NCBI GenBank assembly: GCA_020852955.1
Contig: JADYZW010000037.1
Location: 62,001 to 126,000 of the forward strand
Direction of reading: 5' to 3'
DNA length: 64,000 bases
Origin: Deltaproteobacteria bacterium
Lineage (GTDB): Bacteria; Desulfobacterota; Binatia; UTPRO1
Shown in pieces: positions 7,677-14,436 of this stretch. The translations under genes were made by a program, and so were the position numbers. Within the stretch, counting starts at the first letter, position 1; each line of letters begins with the position of its first letter. A model generated the notes under the pieces. The model ran no database searches. It saw only the letters and a program-made list of their open reading frames with translations, and was not told the DNA's origin.

Positions 7677-8443
7677 AGAGCGGCGCGCGGCTCGAAGGAA
7701 AGGTCGCGCTCGTGACCGGCGCCGCAGGCGGGCAGGGAGAGGCCGAAGCGCGCCTCTTTGCGTCCGAGGGCGCGAAGGTGGTGCTCGGCGACGTGCTCGA
7801 CGACAACGGGCGGCGTGTCGCCGCCGCGATCGGCGACGCCGCGTGCTACTGTCATCACGACGTCGCGAGCGAGGAGAGCTGGACGCGCTTCGTCGCCGCC
7901 GCGAGCGAACGCTTCGGCGCGCCCGACGTGCTCGTGAACAACGCGGGCATCCTGCGGATTGCGCCGATCGCGTCGATGTCGCTCGAGGAGTACCGGCGGG
8001 TGATCGACGTGAACCAGATCGGGTGCTTCCTCGGGATGCGCGCGGTGATCCCGGCCATGGCCGGGAAGGGCGGCGGCGTGATCGTGAACATCTCGTCGAC
8101 GGGCGGGCTGCAAGGGATCGCCGGGCTGTCCGCGTACGTCTCGAGCAAGTTCGCGATCCGTGGCCTCACCAGGACGGCGGCGATCGAGCTCGGACCGCTC
8201 GGGATCCGGGTGAACGCCATCTGTCCCGGCGGCATCGACACCGCCATGGGTCGGGGCGACGACTTCGGAGACGTGGGCACGTCCGCCGTGTTCGCCGGGA
8301 TGCCGATCCCGCGCATCGGCCGACCAGACGAAGTGGCGCGCGCGGCGTTGTTCCTGGCGTCGGACGAGGCGTCGTATTGCACGGGGGCGGAGCTGCTGGT
8401 CGACGGCGGGATGCTGGCGGGGCCGTCGTGGGGTCGGACGTGA
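7673..8443 (+). CDS. Short-chain dehydrogenase/reductase (SDR)
   Basis: A 256-residue classical SDR. The cofactor motif TGAAGGQGEAEAR (TGxxxGxG) is near residue 17, an Asp after strand beta-2 (LGDVLDD) favours NAD(H), NNAG is intact (VNNAGIL), and the catalytic set is Ser in NISSTGG, then YVSSK with Tyr and Lys spaced YxxxK. The profile resembles 3-alpha/20-beta-hydroxysteroid and cyclopentanol dehydrogenases, but specificity cannot be assigned. It has no good Shine-Dalgarno site; its start overlaps the stop of a 26-codon ORF driven by a TTGACA promoter. An acetoacetate decarboxylase-like gene follows 106 nt downstream with its own promoter. Confidence 0.9.
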   Translation: MKSGARLEGKVALVTGAAGGQGEAEARLFASEGAKVVLGDVLDDNGRRVAAAIGDAACYCHHDVASEESWTRFVAAASERFGAPDVLVNNAGILRIAPIASMSLEEYRRVIDVNQIGCFLGMRAVIPAMAGKGGGVIVNISSTGGLQGIAGLSAYVSSKFAIRGLTRTAAIELGPLGIRVNAICPGGIDTAMGRGDDFGDVGTSAVFAGMPIPRIGRPDEVARAALFLASDEASYCTGAELLVDGGMLAGPSWGRT

Positions 8444-8523
8444 GCCGGAAGGCTGCGGCGGGAAGAAGCGGCGGCCGCAAACCCGATCCGGGGCGCGGGC
8501 GCCGGGCGCCTTGCTTCCGAATC

Positions 8524-8541
8524 GGGAACGCGTTCTACCAT
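8524..8541 (+). promoter_or_regulatory. Operator-like palindrome overlapping a -10 hexamer
   Basis: GAACGCGTTC (8526-8535) is a perfect 10-bp palindrome. The surrounding 14-mer 8524-8537 fits the KstR-type pattern NNNAACNNGTTNNA except for its first base. It directly abuts TACCAT (8536-8541), which lies 8 nt before the ATG at 8550. TTGCTT at 8511 is a weak -35 with a 19-nt spacer. The layout suggests repression of the decarboxylase-like gene by the same type of regulator as at 5814. Confidence 0.5.
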
Positions 8542-8549
8542 CGGGCTCG

Positions 8550-9326
8550 ATGACGGCCGCGGGCGCACCGGCGACGAGCCCCGCCCCGCCGACCCACCTC
8601 GTGCAGGGGCGTGCGGTGCGGATTCCGGTGGTCGTGCGCGACGCGGTGGCGATGTCCGCGATGTTCCCGGTTCGTGCCGCTGGCGTGCGGCGCCTCCTGC
8701 CGACGCCCCGGCTCCATCCCGCGGAGTGGTTGCCGGGGTGGGCGATCTGCGTGCTCGCGGCCATCGAATACCGGGACAACGACCTCGGCCGCTACAACGA
8801 GCTCGGCGTGAACTTCCTGGTTACGTACGGCCCGGCGCGGCTGCTGCCGCTCCTCGGACTCGTGAGGGCGTCGCGGCAGGGCACGCTCGGAGCCTACGTC
8901 CACCGCCTGCCAGTCACGACCAGCTTCTCGTGCGATGCGGGGCGCGACATCTGGGGATTCCCGAAGACCGTCGACGAGATCGTGTTCGAGGACGTGGGCG
9001 AGCGGCGGGTCTGCCGGCTCGAGAGCGAGGGGGCGCACGTGCTGACCCTCGCGATGCAGCGCGGCGGGACGCGGACGCTCGCCGAGATCCCGCAAGACGC
9101 CTACGCCTGGCGCGACGGACGGCTCTTCAAGACCCCGTCGCGGATGCGCGCCGAGGGGGTGGGGTTCCGCGTGGGGGGAGCGACCGTAGCGCTCGGGGCG
9201 CACCCGCTGGCGGACGAGCTTCGCGCGCTCGGGTTTCCACGGCGGGCGCTCGGCTCCACGTGGTTCGGCCGCTGGCAAGCGACGTTCGACGATGCGGTGA
9301 TCCTCGAGCGAGGCGCGACGAGCTGA
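8550..9326 (+). CDS. Acetoacetate decarboxylase-family protein
   Basis: A 258-residue member of the acetoacetate decarboxylase (ADC) family. The key segment GRDIWGFPKTVDE carries the family lysine (Lys139) that forms the Schiff base with the keto substrate. The N-terminal LPTPRLHPAEW and the C-terminal beta strands match the usual cone fold. Many family members are not true decarboxylases but act as cyclases, aldolases or dehydratases on keto acids, so the reaction is left open. ATG 8550 lies 8 nt after a TACCAT hexamer without a ribosome site. The preceding SDR and the operator shared with the LLM operon suggest ketone or keto-acid metabolism. Confidence 0.85.
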   Translation: MTAAGAPATSPAPPTHLVQGRAVRIPVVVRDAVAMSAMFPVRAAGVRRLLPTPRLHPAEWLPGWAICVLAAIEYRDNDLGRYNELGVNFLVTYGPARLLPLLGLVRASRQGTLGAYVHRLPVTTSFSCDAGRDIWGFPKTVDEIVFEDVGERRVCRLESEGAHVLTLAMQRGGTRTLAEIPQDAYAWRDGRLFKTPSRMRAEGVGFRVGGATVALGAHPLADELRALGFPRRALGSTWFGRWQATFDDAVILERGATS

Positions 9327-9373
9327 CGCGCGACCGTTCGCACTTCGGACCCGGCGGATGCGGTCGCCCTCCG

Positions 9374-9400
9374 GCGCCGGCATCCGGGGGACGCCGGCGC
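9374..9400. terminator. Hairpin between convergent genes
   Basis: Perfect 8-bp arms GCGCCGGC/GCCGGCGC (9374-9381, 9393-9400) around an 11-nt loop, midway between the ADC-like gene and the convergent histidine phosphatase. No T-run follows, so terminator function is inferred. Confidence 0.4.
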
Positions 9401-9431
9401 GGCGCCCGTTCGCGGGCCGGCTCTCGGCGGG

Positions 9432-10040
9432 TCAGGCCGCGCCCGGAGCGGGCGGCCGCTCGTCGCCGGCGAGATGCGCCGTGCACGCGAGGAGGCGGAC
9501 GGTCCACGGGGGGCTCGGCTCGATCTCGGTGAGGGCGGTATTGCCCCAGAGCTCCGGCGCATTCGCGCCGGCGGCGAGAGCGAGATGGCGCTCGACGAGA
9601 GCCCGGCAGACCAGGCCGTGGGTCACGACGGCGAGATGGCCCTCGGTCTCGGCGGCGAGCCCGGTCACCCGCCGCCAGGCCTCGGCCACGCGCGCGTAGA
9701 AGACGGTCCAGGTCTCGCCGTTCGGCGGTGCGTACCCGGCGCCGAACGGATCGACGCCGACCGAGGCGTACGGCGTTCCCCGGATGTCGCCGAAGTCGCG
9801 CTCGCGCAGGAGCGGGTCGACGACGAGCGGCGCGCCCGTCGCGGCGCCGACCGCTTCCGCGGTCTCGACCGCGCGCGCGAGATCGCTCGTGAGGATGCGC
9901 GCGATGCCGAGCGGCGCCAGACGCACCGCGAGCCGCGACGCCTGACGGCGGCCGCGCTCCGAGAGGGGGGTCGTCGGCCGCTGGAAGACCCGACTGGCGT
10001 TGAGCGCGGTCTCCCCGTGGCGCACGACGTAGATGGCCAT
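9432..10040 (-). CDS. Histidine phosphatase (phosphoglycerate mutase-like)
   Basis: A 202-residue member of the histidine phosphatase superfamily. MAIYVVRHGETALNASRV contains the catalytic RHGE motif (His8 is phosphorylated in the family). LLRERDFGDIRG holds the proton-donor Glu and the typical SERGRRQA helix follows the RHG box; the second histidine is in VVTHGLVCR. Likely substrates are phosphomonoesters such as sugar or nucleotide phosphates (GpmB/CobC-like); none can be singled out. TACGCT lies 6 nt upstream of ATG 10040 and there is no Shine-Dalgarno site, so the transcript may be leaderless. Confidence 0.88.
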   Translation of the reverse strand: MAIYVVRHGETALNASRVFQRPTTPLSERGRRQASRLAVRLAPLGIARILTSDLARAVETAEAVGAATGAPLVVDPLLRERDFGDIRGTPYASVGVDPFGAGYAPPNGETWTVFYARVAEAWRRVTGLAAETEGHLAVVTHGLVCRALVERHLALAAGANAPELWGNTALTEIEPSPPWTVRLLACTAHLAGDERPPAPGAA

Positions 10041-10046
10041 CGCGGA

Positions 10047-10052
10047 AGCGTA
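10047..10052 (-). promoter_or_regulatory. -10-like hexamer 6 nt before the ATG at 10040
   Basis: TACGCT on the minus strand, 6 nt from the start codon, with no ribosome site between. It is the same hexamer as the one in front of the ATG at 49808. Confidence 0.4.
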
Positions 10053-10074
10053 GCAACCGCGCGGGCGGCCGTCA

Positions 10075-10105
10075 CGGCCGGGCCGCGGAGCTCGTGGCCC
10101 GGCCG
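10075..10105. terminator. Hairpin downstream of the dockerin-like gene
   Basis: Perfect 10-bp arms CGGCCGGGCC/GGCCCGGCCG (10075-10084 and 10096-10105) with an 11-nt loop, 37 nt past the stop of the minus-strand gene ending at 10142 and upstream of the next minus-strand promoter. No T-tract is visible. Confidence 0.5.
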
Positions 10106-10141
10106 CCGGGCCCCGGGGGTCGCGGAGCGCCCCGCGGCCGC

Positions 10142-11080
10142 TCAGCCGACCGGCGTCAGCTCGCCGGTCGCGAGGTCCAGCTCGTAGTCGTGTTCGCTAC
10201 CGTCGTCCCGAACGACGTGGACGGACGCGGTTGCGCTGCCGTCCTCCACCTCGATCTCCGCGGTGGCGAGCGCGAAGCTGTCGCTCGTGTCCTCGGCCTC
10301 CGCGCTCCCCGAGAGGAGGCGCCCGTCGCCGTCGACCGTCACGTCGTCGAGCGTCACCCGGAAGATCTCCGGGCCCTCCTCCGAGCCGCGGACCGAGAGC
10401 TGGTCGTCGTCGACGAAGAAGCCGCCGCCCGAACGCGCCTGGGCGTCGACGGTCCCGTCGAAGGCGACCAGGCGCTGATTCGCGAGGTCGGTAATGCGGA
10501 GCTCGAACGTCACCGCCGCCGTCAGGAAGCCGACGGCGACGTCGATCCGTCCGTCGAGCTGGAAGTTGCCGAGGCCCGGCTCGCTCACCCGGCATCCGGC
10601 GAACGCGACCCGGACGCCGAGCCCCTCCTGGGTCGTGGTCCGTGACCCACCGTCCTCGCAGTCCTCGGTGGCGGCGGGTCGGAGGGCGCTGGCGGCCGAG
10701 AGGTCGACGGTCGGCACTTCCTCGAGTCCCAGGACGAGGAACGGCAGGAGCGCGTCGGTCACCTGCGCCACGTCGGCGACGTCGTCGCCGCCGCCGGGGC
10801 AACGCTCGTCGATGGTGATGCCGGCGGCCTTGCGGAGTACGTTCACGCCGTCGCTCACGGTCGTGCTGCCGCTGCCGTCGACGTCGCAGCTCGCGGCGTG
10901 CTCGGAGCACGCCGACGACAGGCCGGCCGCGCCTCGCAGCGTCTGCACGCCGTCGGTCACGGTGACGACGCCGTTGCCGTCGGCGTCGCCGCACGTCTGG
11001 GCGGAGGCATCCGCCGCGAGAATTGCGCCGAGCAGCAACGTGCCCGCGATCAGCGTCGTGTGCAGTCCGGAGATCTTCAT
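10142..11080 (-). CDS. Secreted protein with dockerin-like calcium repeats
   Basis: A 312-residue protein with an N-terminal signal peptide (MKISGLHTTLIAGTLLLGAI, cleavage likely after DASAQ). It then has two dockerin type I-like repeats (DADGNGVVTVTDGVQTLRGA and DVDGSGSTTVSDGVNVLRKA, about residues 32-95), each an EF-hand-like calcium loop plus helix. Cysteines flank the repeats, unlike in clostridial dockerins. Residues 100-312 are an unrecognised beta-rich domain. GGGAGGG precedes ATG 11080. It should be outside the cytoplasm. A possible partner is the cohesin-like protein encoded at 18027-18848; that pairing is only a hypothesis. Confidence 0.75.
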   Translation of the reverse strand: MKISGLHTTLIAGTLLLGAILAADASAQTCGDADGNGVVTVTDGVQTLRGAAGLSSACSEHAASCDVDGSGSTTVSDGVNVLRKAAGITIDERCPGGGDDVADVAQVTDALLPFLVLGLEEVPTVDLSAASALRPAATEDCEDGGSRTTTQEGLGVRVAFAGCRVSEPGLGNFQLDGRIDVAVGFLTAAVTFELRITDLANQRLVAFDGTVDAQARSGGGFFVDDDQLSVRGSEEGPEIFRVTLDDVTVDGDGRLLSGSAEAEDTSDSFALATAEIEVEDGSATASVHVVRDDGSEHDYELDLATGELTPVG

Positions 11081-11140
11081 GACTCGACCCTCCCGAAGAG
11101 ACGCCCCGCTCCATGCGTCGGGTGCGTGGTGGTGTTCACG

Positions 11141-11932
11141 TCAGAGCCCGCTCGCCATCTTGATCGGCCAGTTCGACGCGACGGTGCCGCCGTCTACCTC
11201 GAAGACCTTGCCGGTGATCCAGCTTCCCGCCGGGGACGACAGATACAGCACCGCGAGCGCGATGTCCTCGGGCGTCCCGAGCCGCGCCATCGGGGTGAGC
11301 TCGGTCATCTGCTTCCGCATCTCGGGCATGGCGTTCAGAAACATGCCGAGCGCTTCCGTCACCGTGGCGCCGACGGCAAGCGCGTTCACCCGGATCTTCG
11401 GCGCCCACTCGCAGGCGAGGAGGCGGGTCAGGTGCGAGAGCGCCGCCTTGGCGGTGCCGTACGCGACGAATCCGGGGTCGACCATGTAGGACATCGCACT
11501 CGAGATGTTGACGATGGCGCCGGCGTTCTTCGCGAGGTGCGGCGCGCAGAGCTTGCTCAGCTGGAAGGCCGTTCCGACGTTGAAATGGAAGGCGGCTTCC
11601 AGGTCCTGGAGGTTCAGGTGGAGCGCCGGGCCCGGCGCGGTGCCTCCCGCGTTGTTCACCAGGACGTCGATCCGCCCGAACTCCCGCACCGTGGCGTCGA
11701 CCAGCCGCTCGAGCTGGGCCGCGTCGTTCACGTCGGTCGCGAGCGCGAGCGCCTTCGCCCCGGTCGCGCGGACCTCTTCCGCCGCGCGTTCGAGCGCCGC
11801 GGCGGTGCGGGCGGCGAGGACGACGTCCGCACCGGCCTCGGCGAGGGCGAGAGCGCTGCCGCGACCGATCCCGGCGCTCGCGCCGGTCACGATGGCGACC
11901 TTCCCGCTCATCTTGAAGCGATCGAGGATCAT
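11141..11932 (-). CDS. Short-chain dehydrogenase/reductase (SDR)
   Basis: A 263-residue classical SDR with the cofactor motif TGASAGIGRGSALA, VNNAGG, catalytic Ser in NISSAMSY, and YGTAK as the YxxxK pair. The arginine after strand 2 (LAARTAAALE) is more typical of NADP-dependent members. The family oxidises or reduces secondary alcohols and ketones, including 3-hydroxyacyl-CoA; the substrate is unknown. The second Met (residue 8, just before SGKVAIVTG) is an alternative start. It follows the small secreted protein gene after 4 nt, so it is probably cotranscribed with it and the FmdB zinc-ribbon gene. Confidence 0.9.
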   Translation of the reverse strand: MILDRFKMSGKVAIVTGASAGIGRGSALALAEAGADVVLAARTAAALERAAEEVRATGAKALALATDVNDAAQLERLVDATVREFGRIDVLVNNAGGTAPGPALHLNLQDLEAAFHFNVGTAFQLSKLCAPHLAKNAGAIVNISSAMSYMVDPGFVAYGTAKAALSHLTRLLACEWAPKIRVNALAVGATVTEALGMFLNAMPEMRKQMTELTPMARLGTPEDIALAVLYLSSPAGSWITGKVFEVDGGTVASNWPIKMASGL

Positions 11933-11936
11933 GCGG

Positions 11937-12380
11937 CTACGGGATGGTGACGTCTTCGCAGCGCAGGCAGTACTTGAGCTGGTGCTTGGCGCCGGCCCCC
12001 TCGGTCTCGAGGCCGGTCACCAGGCAGCGGACGAAAGTGCGGCCGTCCCCCGCCTGGACGGTGAGGCGCGTCGCGGTATCGCCGCGGGGCAGCTCCGCGT
12101 CGAGCGCCGCGACCGGCGCGGCGGCGAGGACGCAGACGCCGTAGCGCTTCGCGCCCGGCAACACCTGCGGATTCGGATCGGTACCCGTGCGGAACTCGAT
12201 GACGTCCTGGGTGATCTCCATGGTGACCTTCGCCTTCGGCACGACGACGCCGTCGATCGCCACGTCGGCGGCCACGCGCCCGGGGAGGACCGCGGCGATC
12301 GCCGCGACGACGAGGGGCAGCGCCGCGAGGGGAGGCGTCCGTCTGGAGCCGGAGCGCCGCGGCGTCAATCGAGCGCGCAC
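11937..12380 (-). CDS. Small secreted protein of unknown function
   Basis: 147 residues with a basic N-terminus and a hydrophobic stretch ([17 protein letters not shown]) ending in VAADV, consistent with a signal peptide. The mature part of about 105 residues is predicted beta-rich and has four cysteines in two regions ([19 protein letters not shown]). I do not recognise the family. The start overlaps the end of the FmdB zinc-ribbon gene by 16 nt and the stop is 4 nt from the SDR, so it sits inside a tight three-gene minus-strand cluster. Confidence 0.7.
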   Translation of the reverse strand: MRARLTPRRSGSRRTPPLAALPLVVAAIAAVLPGRVAADVAIDGVVVPKAKVTMEITQDVIEFRTGTDPNPQVLPGAKRYGVCVLAAAPVAALDAELPRGDTATRLTVQAGDGRTFVRCLVTGLETEGAGAKHQLKYCLRCEDVTIP

Positions 12381-12598
12381 GCGCCCGGCCCGCGCGGATC
12401 GCCGCAGCTTCCGCAGCCACCGCCCATGGCCTGGGCGGGGCGAGGGGCCGTGCTCGCGCTCCGGCCGATCGCCGTCACCGAAAGGACGCGCTCGAGCTCG
12501 GTCGCGCGGCAGCGCGGACAGCTCGGAACGTCGCTCCCGAGCACCAAGGTCTCGAACCCGTGACGACAGCCGCGACAGACGTATTCGTACACCGGCAC
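12365..12598 (-). CDS. FmdB-family zinc-ribbon protein
   Basis: 77 residues starting [11 protein letters not shown], the standard start of FmdB-type regulatory zinc ribbons. The ribbon is formed by Cys8-x2-Cys11 and Cys27-x2-Cys30; the flexible tail carries a further CGSC pair, as in many FmdB proteins. GTG 12598 is the start: GGAGGA lies 7 nt upstream and it gives the exact family N-terminus. The family was named from a putative formamidase regulator, but its biochemical role is poorly known. It is divergent from the carboxyltransferase gene (111-nt gap). Confidence 0.88.
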   Translation of the reverse strand: MPVYEYVCRGCRHGFETLVLGSDVPSCPRCRATELERVLSVTAIGRSASTAPRPAQAMGGGCGSCGDPRGPGACALD

Positions 12599-12693
12599 GT
12601 CGAGTTCCTCCGACCGTCGACCATGCCCCGGCGCGGTCGGAAAGGCAACGGATCGCGGCGTCCGTCGCGGTGGCACGACCCGCGCGATCCCGC

Positions 12694-12700
12694 TAAGACT
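12694..12700 (+). promoter_or_regulatory. -10-like element before the carboxyltransferase
   Basis: TAAGACT ends 9 nt before ATG 12710; the intervening bases (ccccgcgcc) contain no Shine-Dalgarno site. TGGCAC at 12671 is a weak upstream element. Confidence 0.4.
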
Positions 12701-12709
12701 CCCCGCGCC

Positions 12710-14305
12710 ATGGAAGTCCTGCGCACCAACGTCGACACCAGGTCGGAGACCTACCGCCACAATCGCGAGGGGTTCCTCGAGCAGATCACGCTCTTGAACG
12801 AGCAGCTCGCGCTCGCGCGCGAGGGCGGCGGTCCGAAGTACGTGAAGCGGCACGTCGAGCGCGGGAAGCTGATGGCGCGCGAGCGCATCGAGCTCCTGCT
12901 CGACCGCGACTCGCCGTTTCTCGAGATCGCGCCGCTCTGCGCCTGGGGCACCGAGTTCGCGCTCGGCGGCAGTGTCGTGTCTGGGATCGGCGTGGTCTCG
13001 GGCGTCGAGTGCGTCGTCACGGCCAACGAGCCGACCATCAAGGGCGGTTCGATCAATCCCTACGGCGCGCTCAAGACCGGGCGCACCATGGAGATCTGCG
13101 CCCAGAACCGGATGCCGATCATCAACCTCACCGAGTCGGGCGGCGCCGACCTGCCGTTCCAGTCGACGATCTTCGTGCCGGGCGGGCGCGGCTTCCGCGA
13201 GCTCACCCGCCGCTCGCGCGAGCGCATTCCGACGATCTGCCTGGTCTTCGGCTCGTCGACCGCCGGCGGCGCCTACGTGCCGGGCATGTCGGACTACGTC
13301 GTCATGGTGAAAAACGGCGCGAAGGTGTTCCTCGGCGGGCCGCCTCTCGTGAAGATGGCGATCCACGAGGAGGTCGACGAAGAGACGCTGGGCGGCGCCG
13401 ACATGCACAGCCGGATGTCGGGGGTGTCCGACTACCTCGCGCAGGACGAGCGCGACGCGATCCGCCTCGGCCGCGAGATCGTCGCGCAGCTCAACTGGAA
13501 GAAGCTCGGCTGGTCGAAGCGCGTCCCCGTCGAGGAGCCGCTCTACGACCCCGACGAGATGCTCGGCCTGGCGAGCATCGACGTGCGGAAGCCCTTCGAC
13601 GTGAAGGAGATCATCGCCCGCATCGTCGACGGCTCGCGCTTCCACGAGTTCAAGCCGACCTACGGCACCACGCTCGTCACCGGGTATGCCCACGTCCACG
13701 GCTATCCGGTCGGCATCCTCGCCAACAACGGCATCCTCTTCTCCGAGTCGAGCGAGAAGGGCGCGCAGTTCATCCAGCTCTGCAACGCGACCAGCACCCC
13801 GATCATTTTCCTGCAGAACATCACCGGCTTCATGGTCGGCAGCCGCTACGAGCAGGGCGGCATCATCAAGGACGGCGCCAAGCTCATCAACGCGGTGTCG
13901 AATTCGACGGTCCCGCACGTCACGATCATGGTGGGCGCCAGCTACGGCGCGGGAAACTACGGCATGGCCGGCCGGGCCTACGACCCGCGCTTCGTCTTCA
14001 GCTGGCCGAATCACCGGATCGCCGTCATGGGTCCCGAGCAGCTGGCTGGCGTCCTCTCCATCGTCCGCCGCCAGGCCGCCGAGCGGGCCGGACAGCCCTT
14101 CGACGAGGCCGAGGACGCCATGATCAGGCAGATGGTGCAGGGCCAGATCGAGAAGGAGAGCTACGCCTTCTTCGCTACGGCTCGGGTCTGGGACGACGGC
14201 ATCATCGACCCGCGCGACACGCGCACCGTTCTGGGCATCAGCCTCTCGGCGGCGCACAACAACGTCATCGAGGGCGCGACCGGGTACGGCGTCTTTCGGA
14301 TGTAG
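12710..14305 (+). CDS. Acyl-CoA carboxylase, carboxyltransferase (beta) subunit, MCC/GCC type
   Basis: A 531-residue carboxyltransferase that would move CO2 from carboxybiotin to an acyl-CoA. ATG 12710 gives the usual N-terminus ([19 protein letters not shown]). The N and C crotonase-like halves are complete. [19 protein letters not shown] and [12 protein letters not shown] match the methylcrotonyl-CoA/geranyl-CoA carboxylase branch better than the propionyl-CoA branch. Which acyl-CoA is used cannot be decided without structural comparison. The biotin carboxylase/carrier subunit is probably the gene at 38379-40367, more than 24 kb away. The start looks leaderless (TAAGACT 9 nt upstream). Confidence 0.92.
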   Translation: MEVLRTNVDTRSETYRHNREGFLEQITLLNEQLALAREGGGPKYVKRHVERGKLMARERIELLLDRDSPFLEIAPLCAWGTEFALGGSVVSGIGVVSGVECVVTANEPTIKGGSINPYGALKTGRTMEICAQNRMPIINLTESGGADLPFQSTIFVPGGRGFRELTRRSRERIPTICLVFGSSTAGGAYVPGMSDYVVMVKNGAKVFLGGPPLVKMAIHEEVDEETLGGADMHSRMSGVSDYLAQDERDAIRLGREIVAQLNWKKLGWSKRVPVEEPLYDPDEMLGLASIDVRKPFDVKEIIARIVDGSRFHEFKPTYGTTLVTGYAHVHGYPVGILANNGILFSESSEKGAQFIQLCNATSTPIIFLQNITGFMVGSRYEQGGIIKDGAKLINAVSNSTVPHVTIMVGASYGAGNYGMAGRAYDPRFVFSWPNHRIAVMGPEQLAGVLSIVRRQAAERAGQPFDEAEDAMIRQMVQGQIEKESYAFFATARVWDDGIIDPRDTRTVLGISLSAAHNNVIEGATGYGVFRM

Positions 14306-14332
14306 GTGGACGGGGGCCGCGGCGCGGGCGCG

Positions 14333-14362
14333 TTGACCCCGGCGGGTCTCCGAAGGCAGAAT
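14333..14362 (+). promoter_or_regulatory. Promoter upstream of the sensor kinase
   Basis: TTGACC (14333-14338), an 18-nt spacer and CAGAAT (14357-14362). The predicted start of transcription is about 17 nt before ATG 14386 of a short ORF coupled to the kinase gene. Confidence 0.5.
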
Positions 14363-14385
14363 CGGCGCGCCCGGAACGTCTCCCC

Positions 14386-14436
14386 ATGCCGGCCGTACGT
14401 CCGACGATCTCCGCCTCCTGCGGGCGCGCCGCGTGA
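14386..14436 (+). CDS. Possible 16-codon leader ORF overlapping the kinase start
   Basis: A short frame encoding MPAVRPTISASCGRAA, whose TGA overlaps the GTG start of the kinase gene (GTGA, 14433-14436). It lies just downstream of a TTGACC/CAGAAT promoter; neither it nor the kinase has a clear ribosome site. It may allow translational coupling, or be chance in GC-rich DNA. Confidence 0.3.
   Translation: MPAVRPTISASCGRAA

Noticed and set aside
12671..12700. Sigma-54-type promoter (TGGCAC) before the carboxyltransferase
   Set aside because: The GC/TTGC element expected 5-6 nt downstream is missing. The TAAGACT element 9 nt from the start explains the region better.
12365..14257. Long minus-strand open frame through the carboxyltransferase
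   Set aside because: Only its last 77 codons (12365-12598) are real, as the FmdB zinc ribbon. The rest is antisense to an unmistakable carboxyltransferase.
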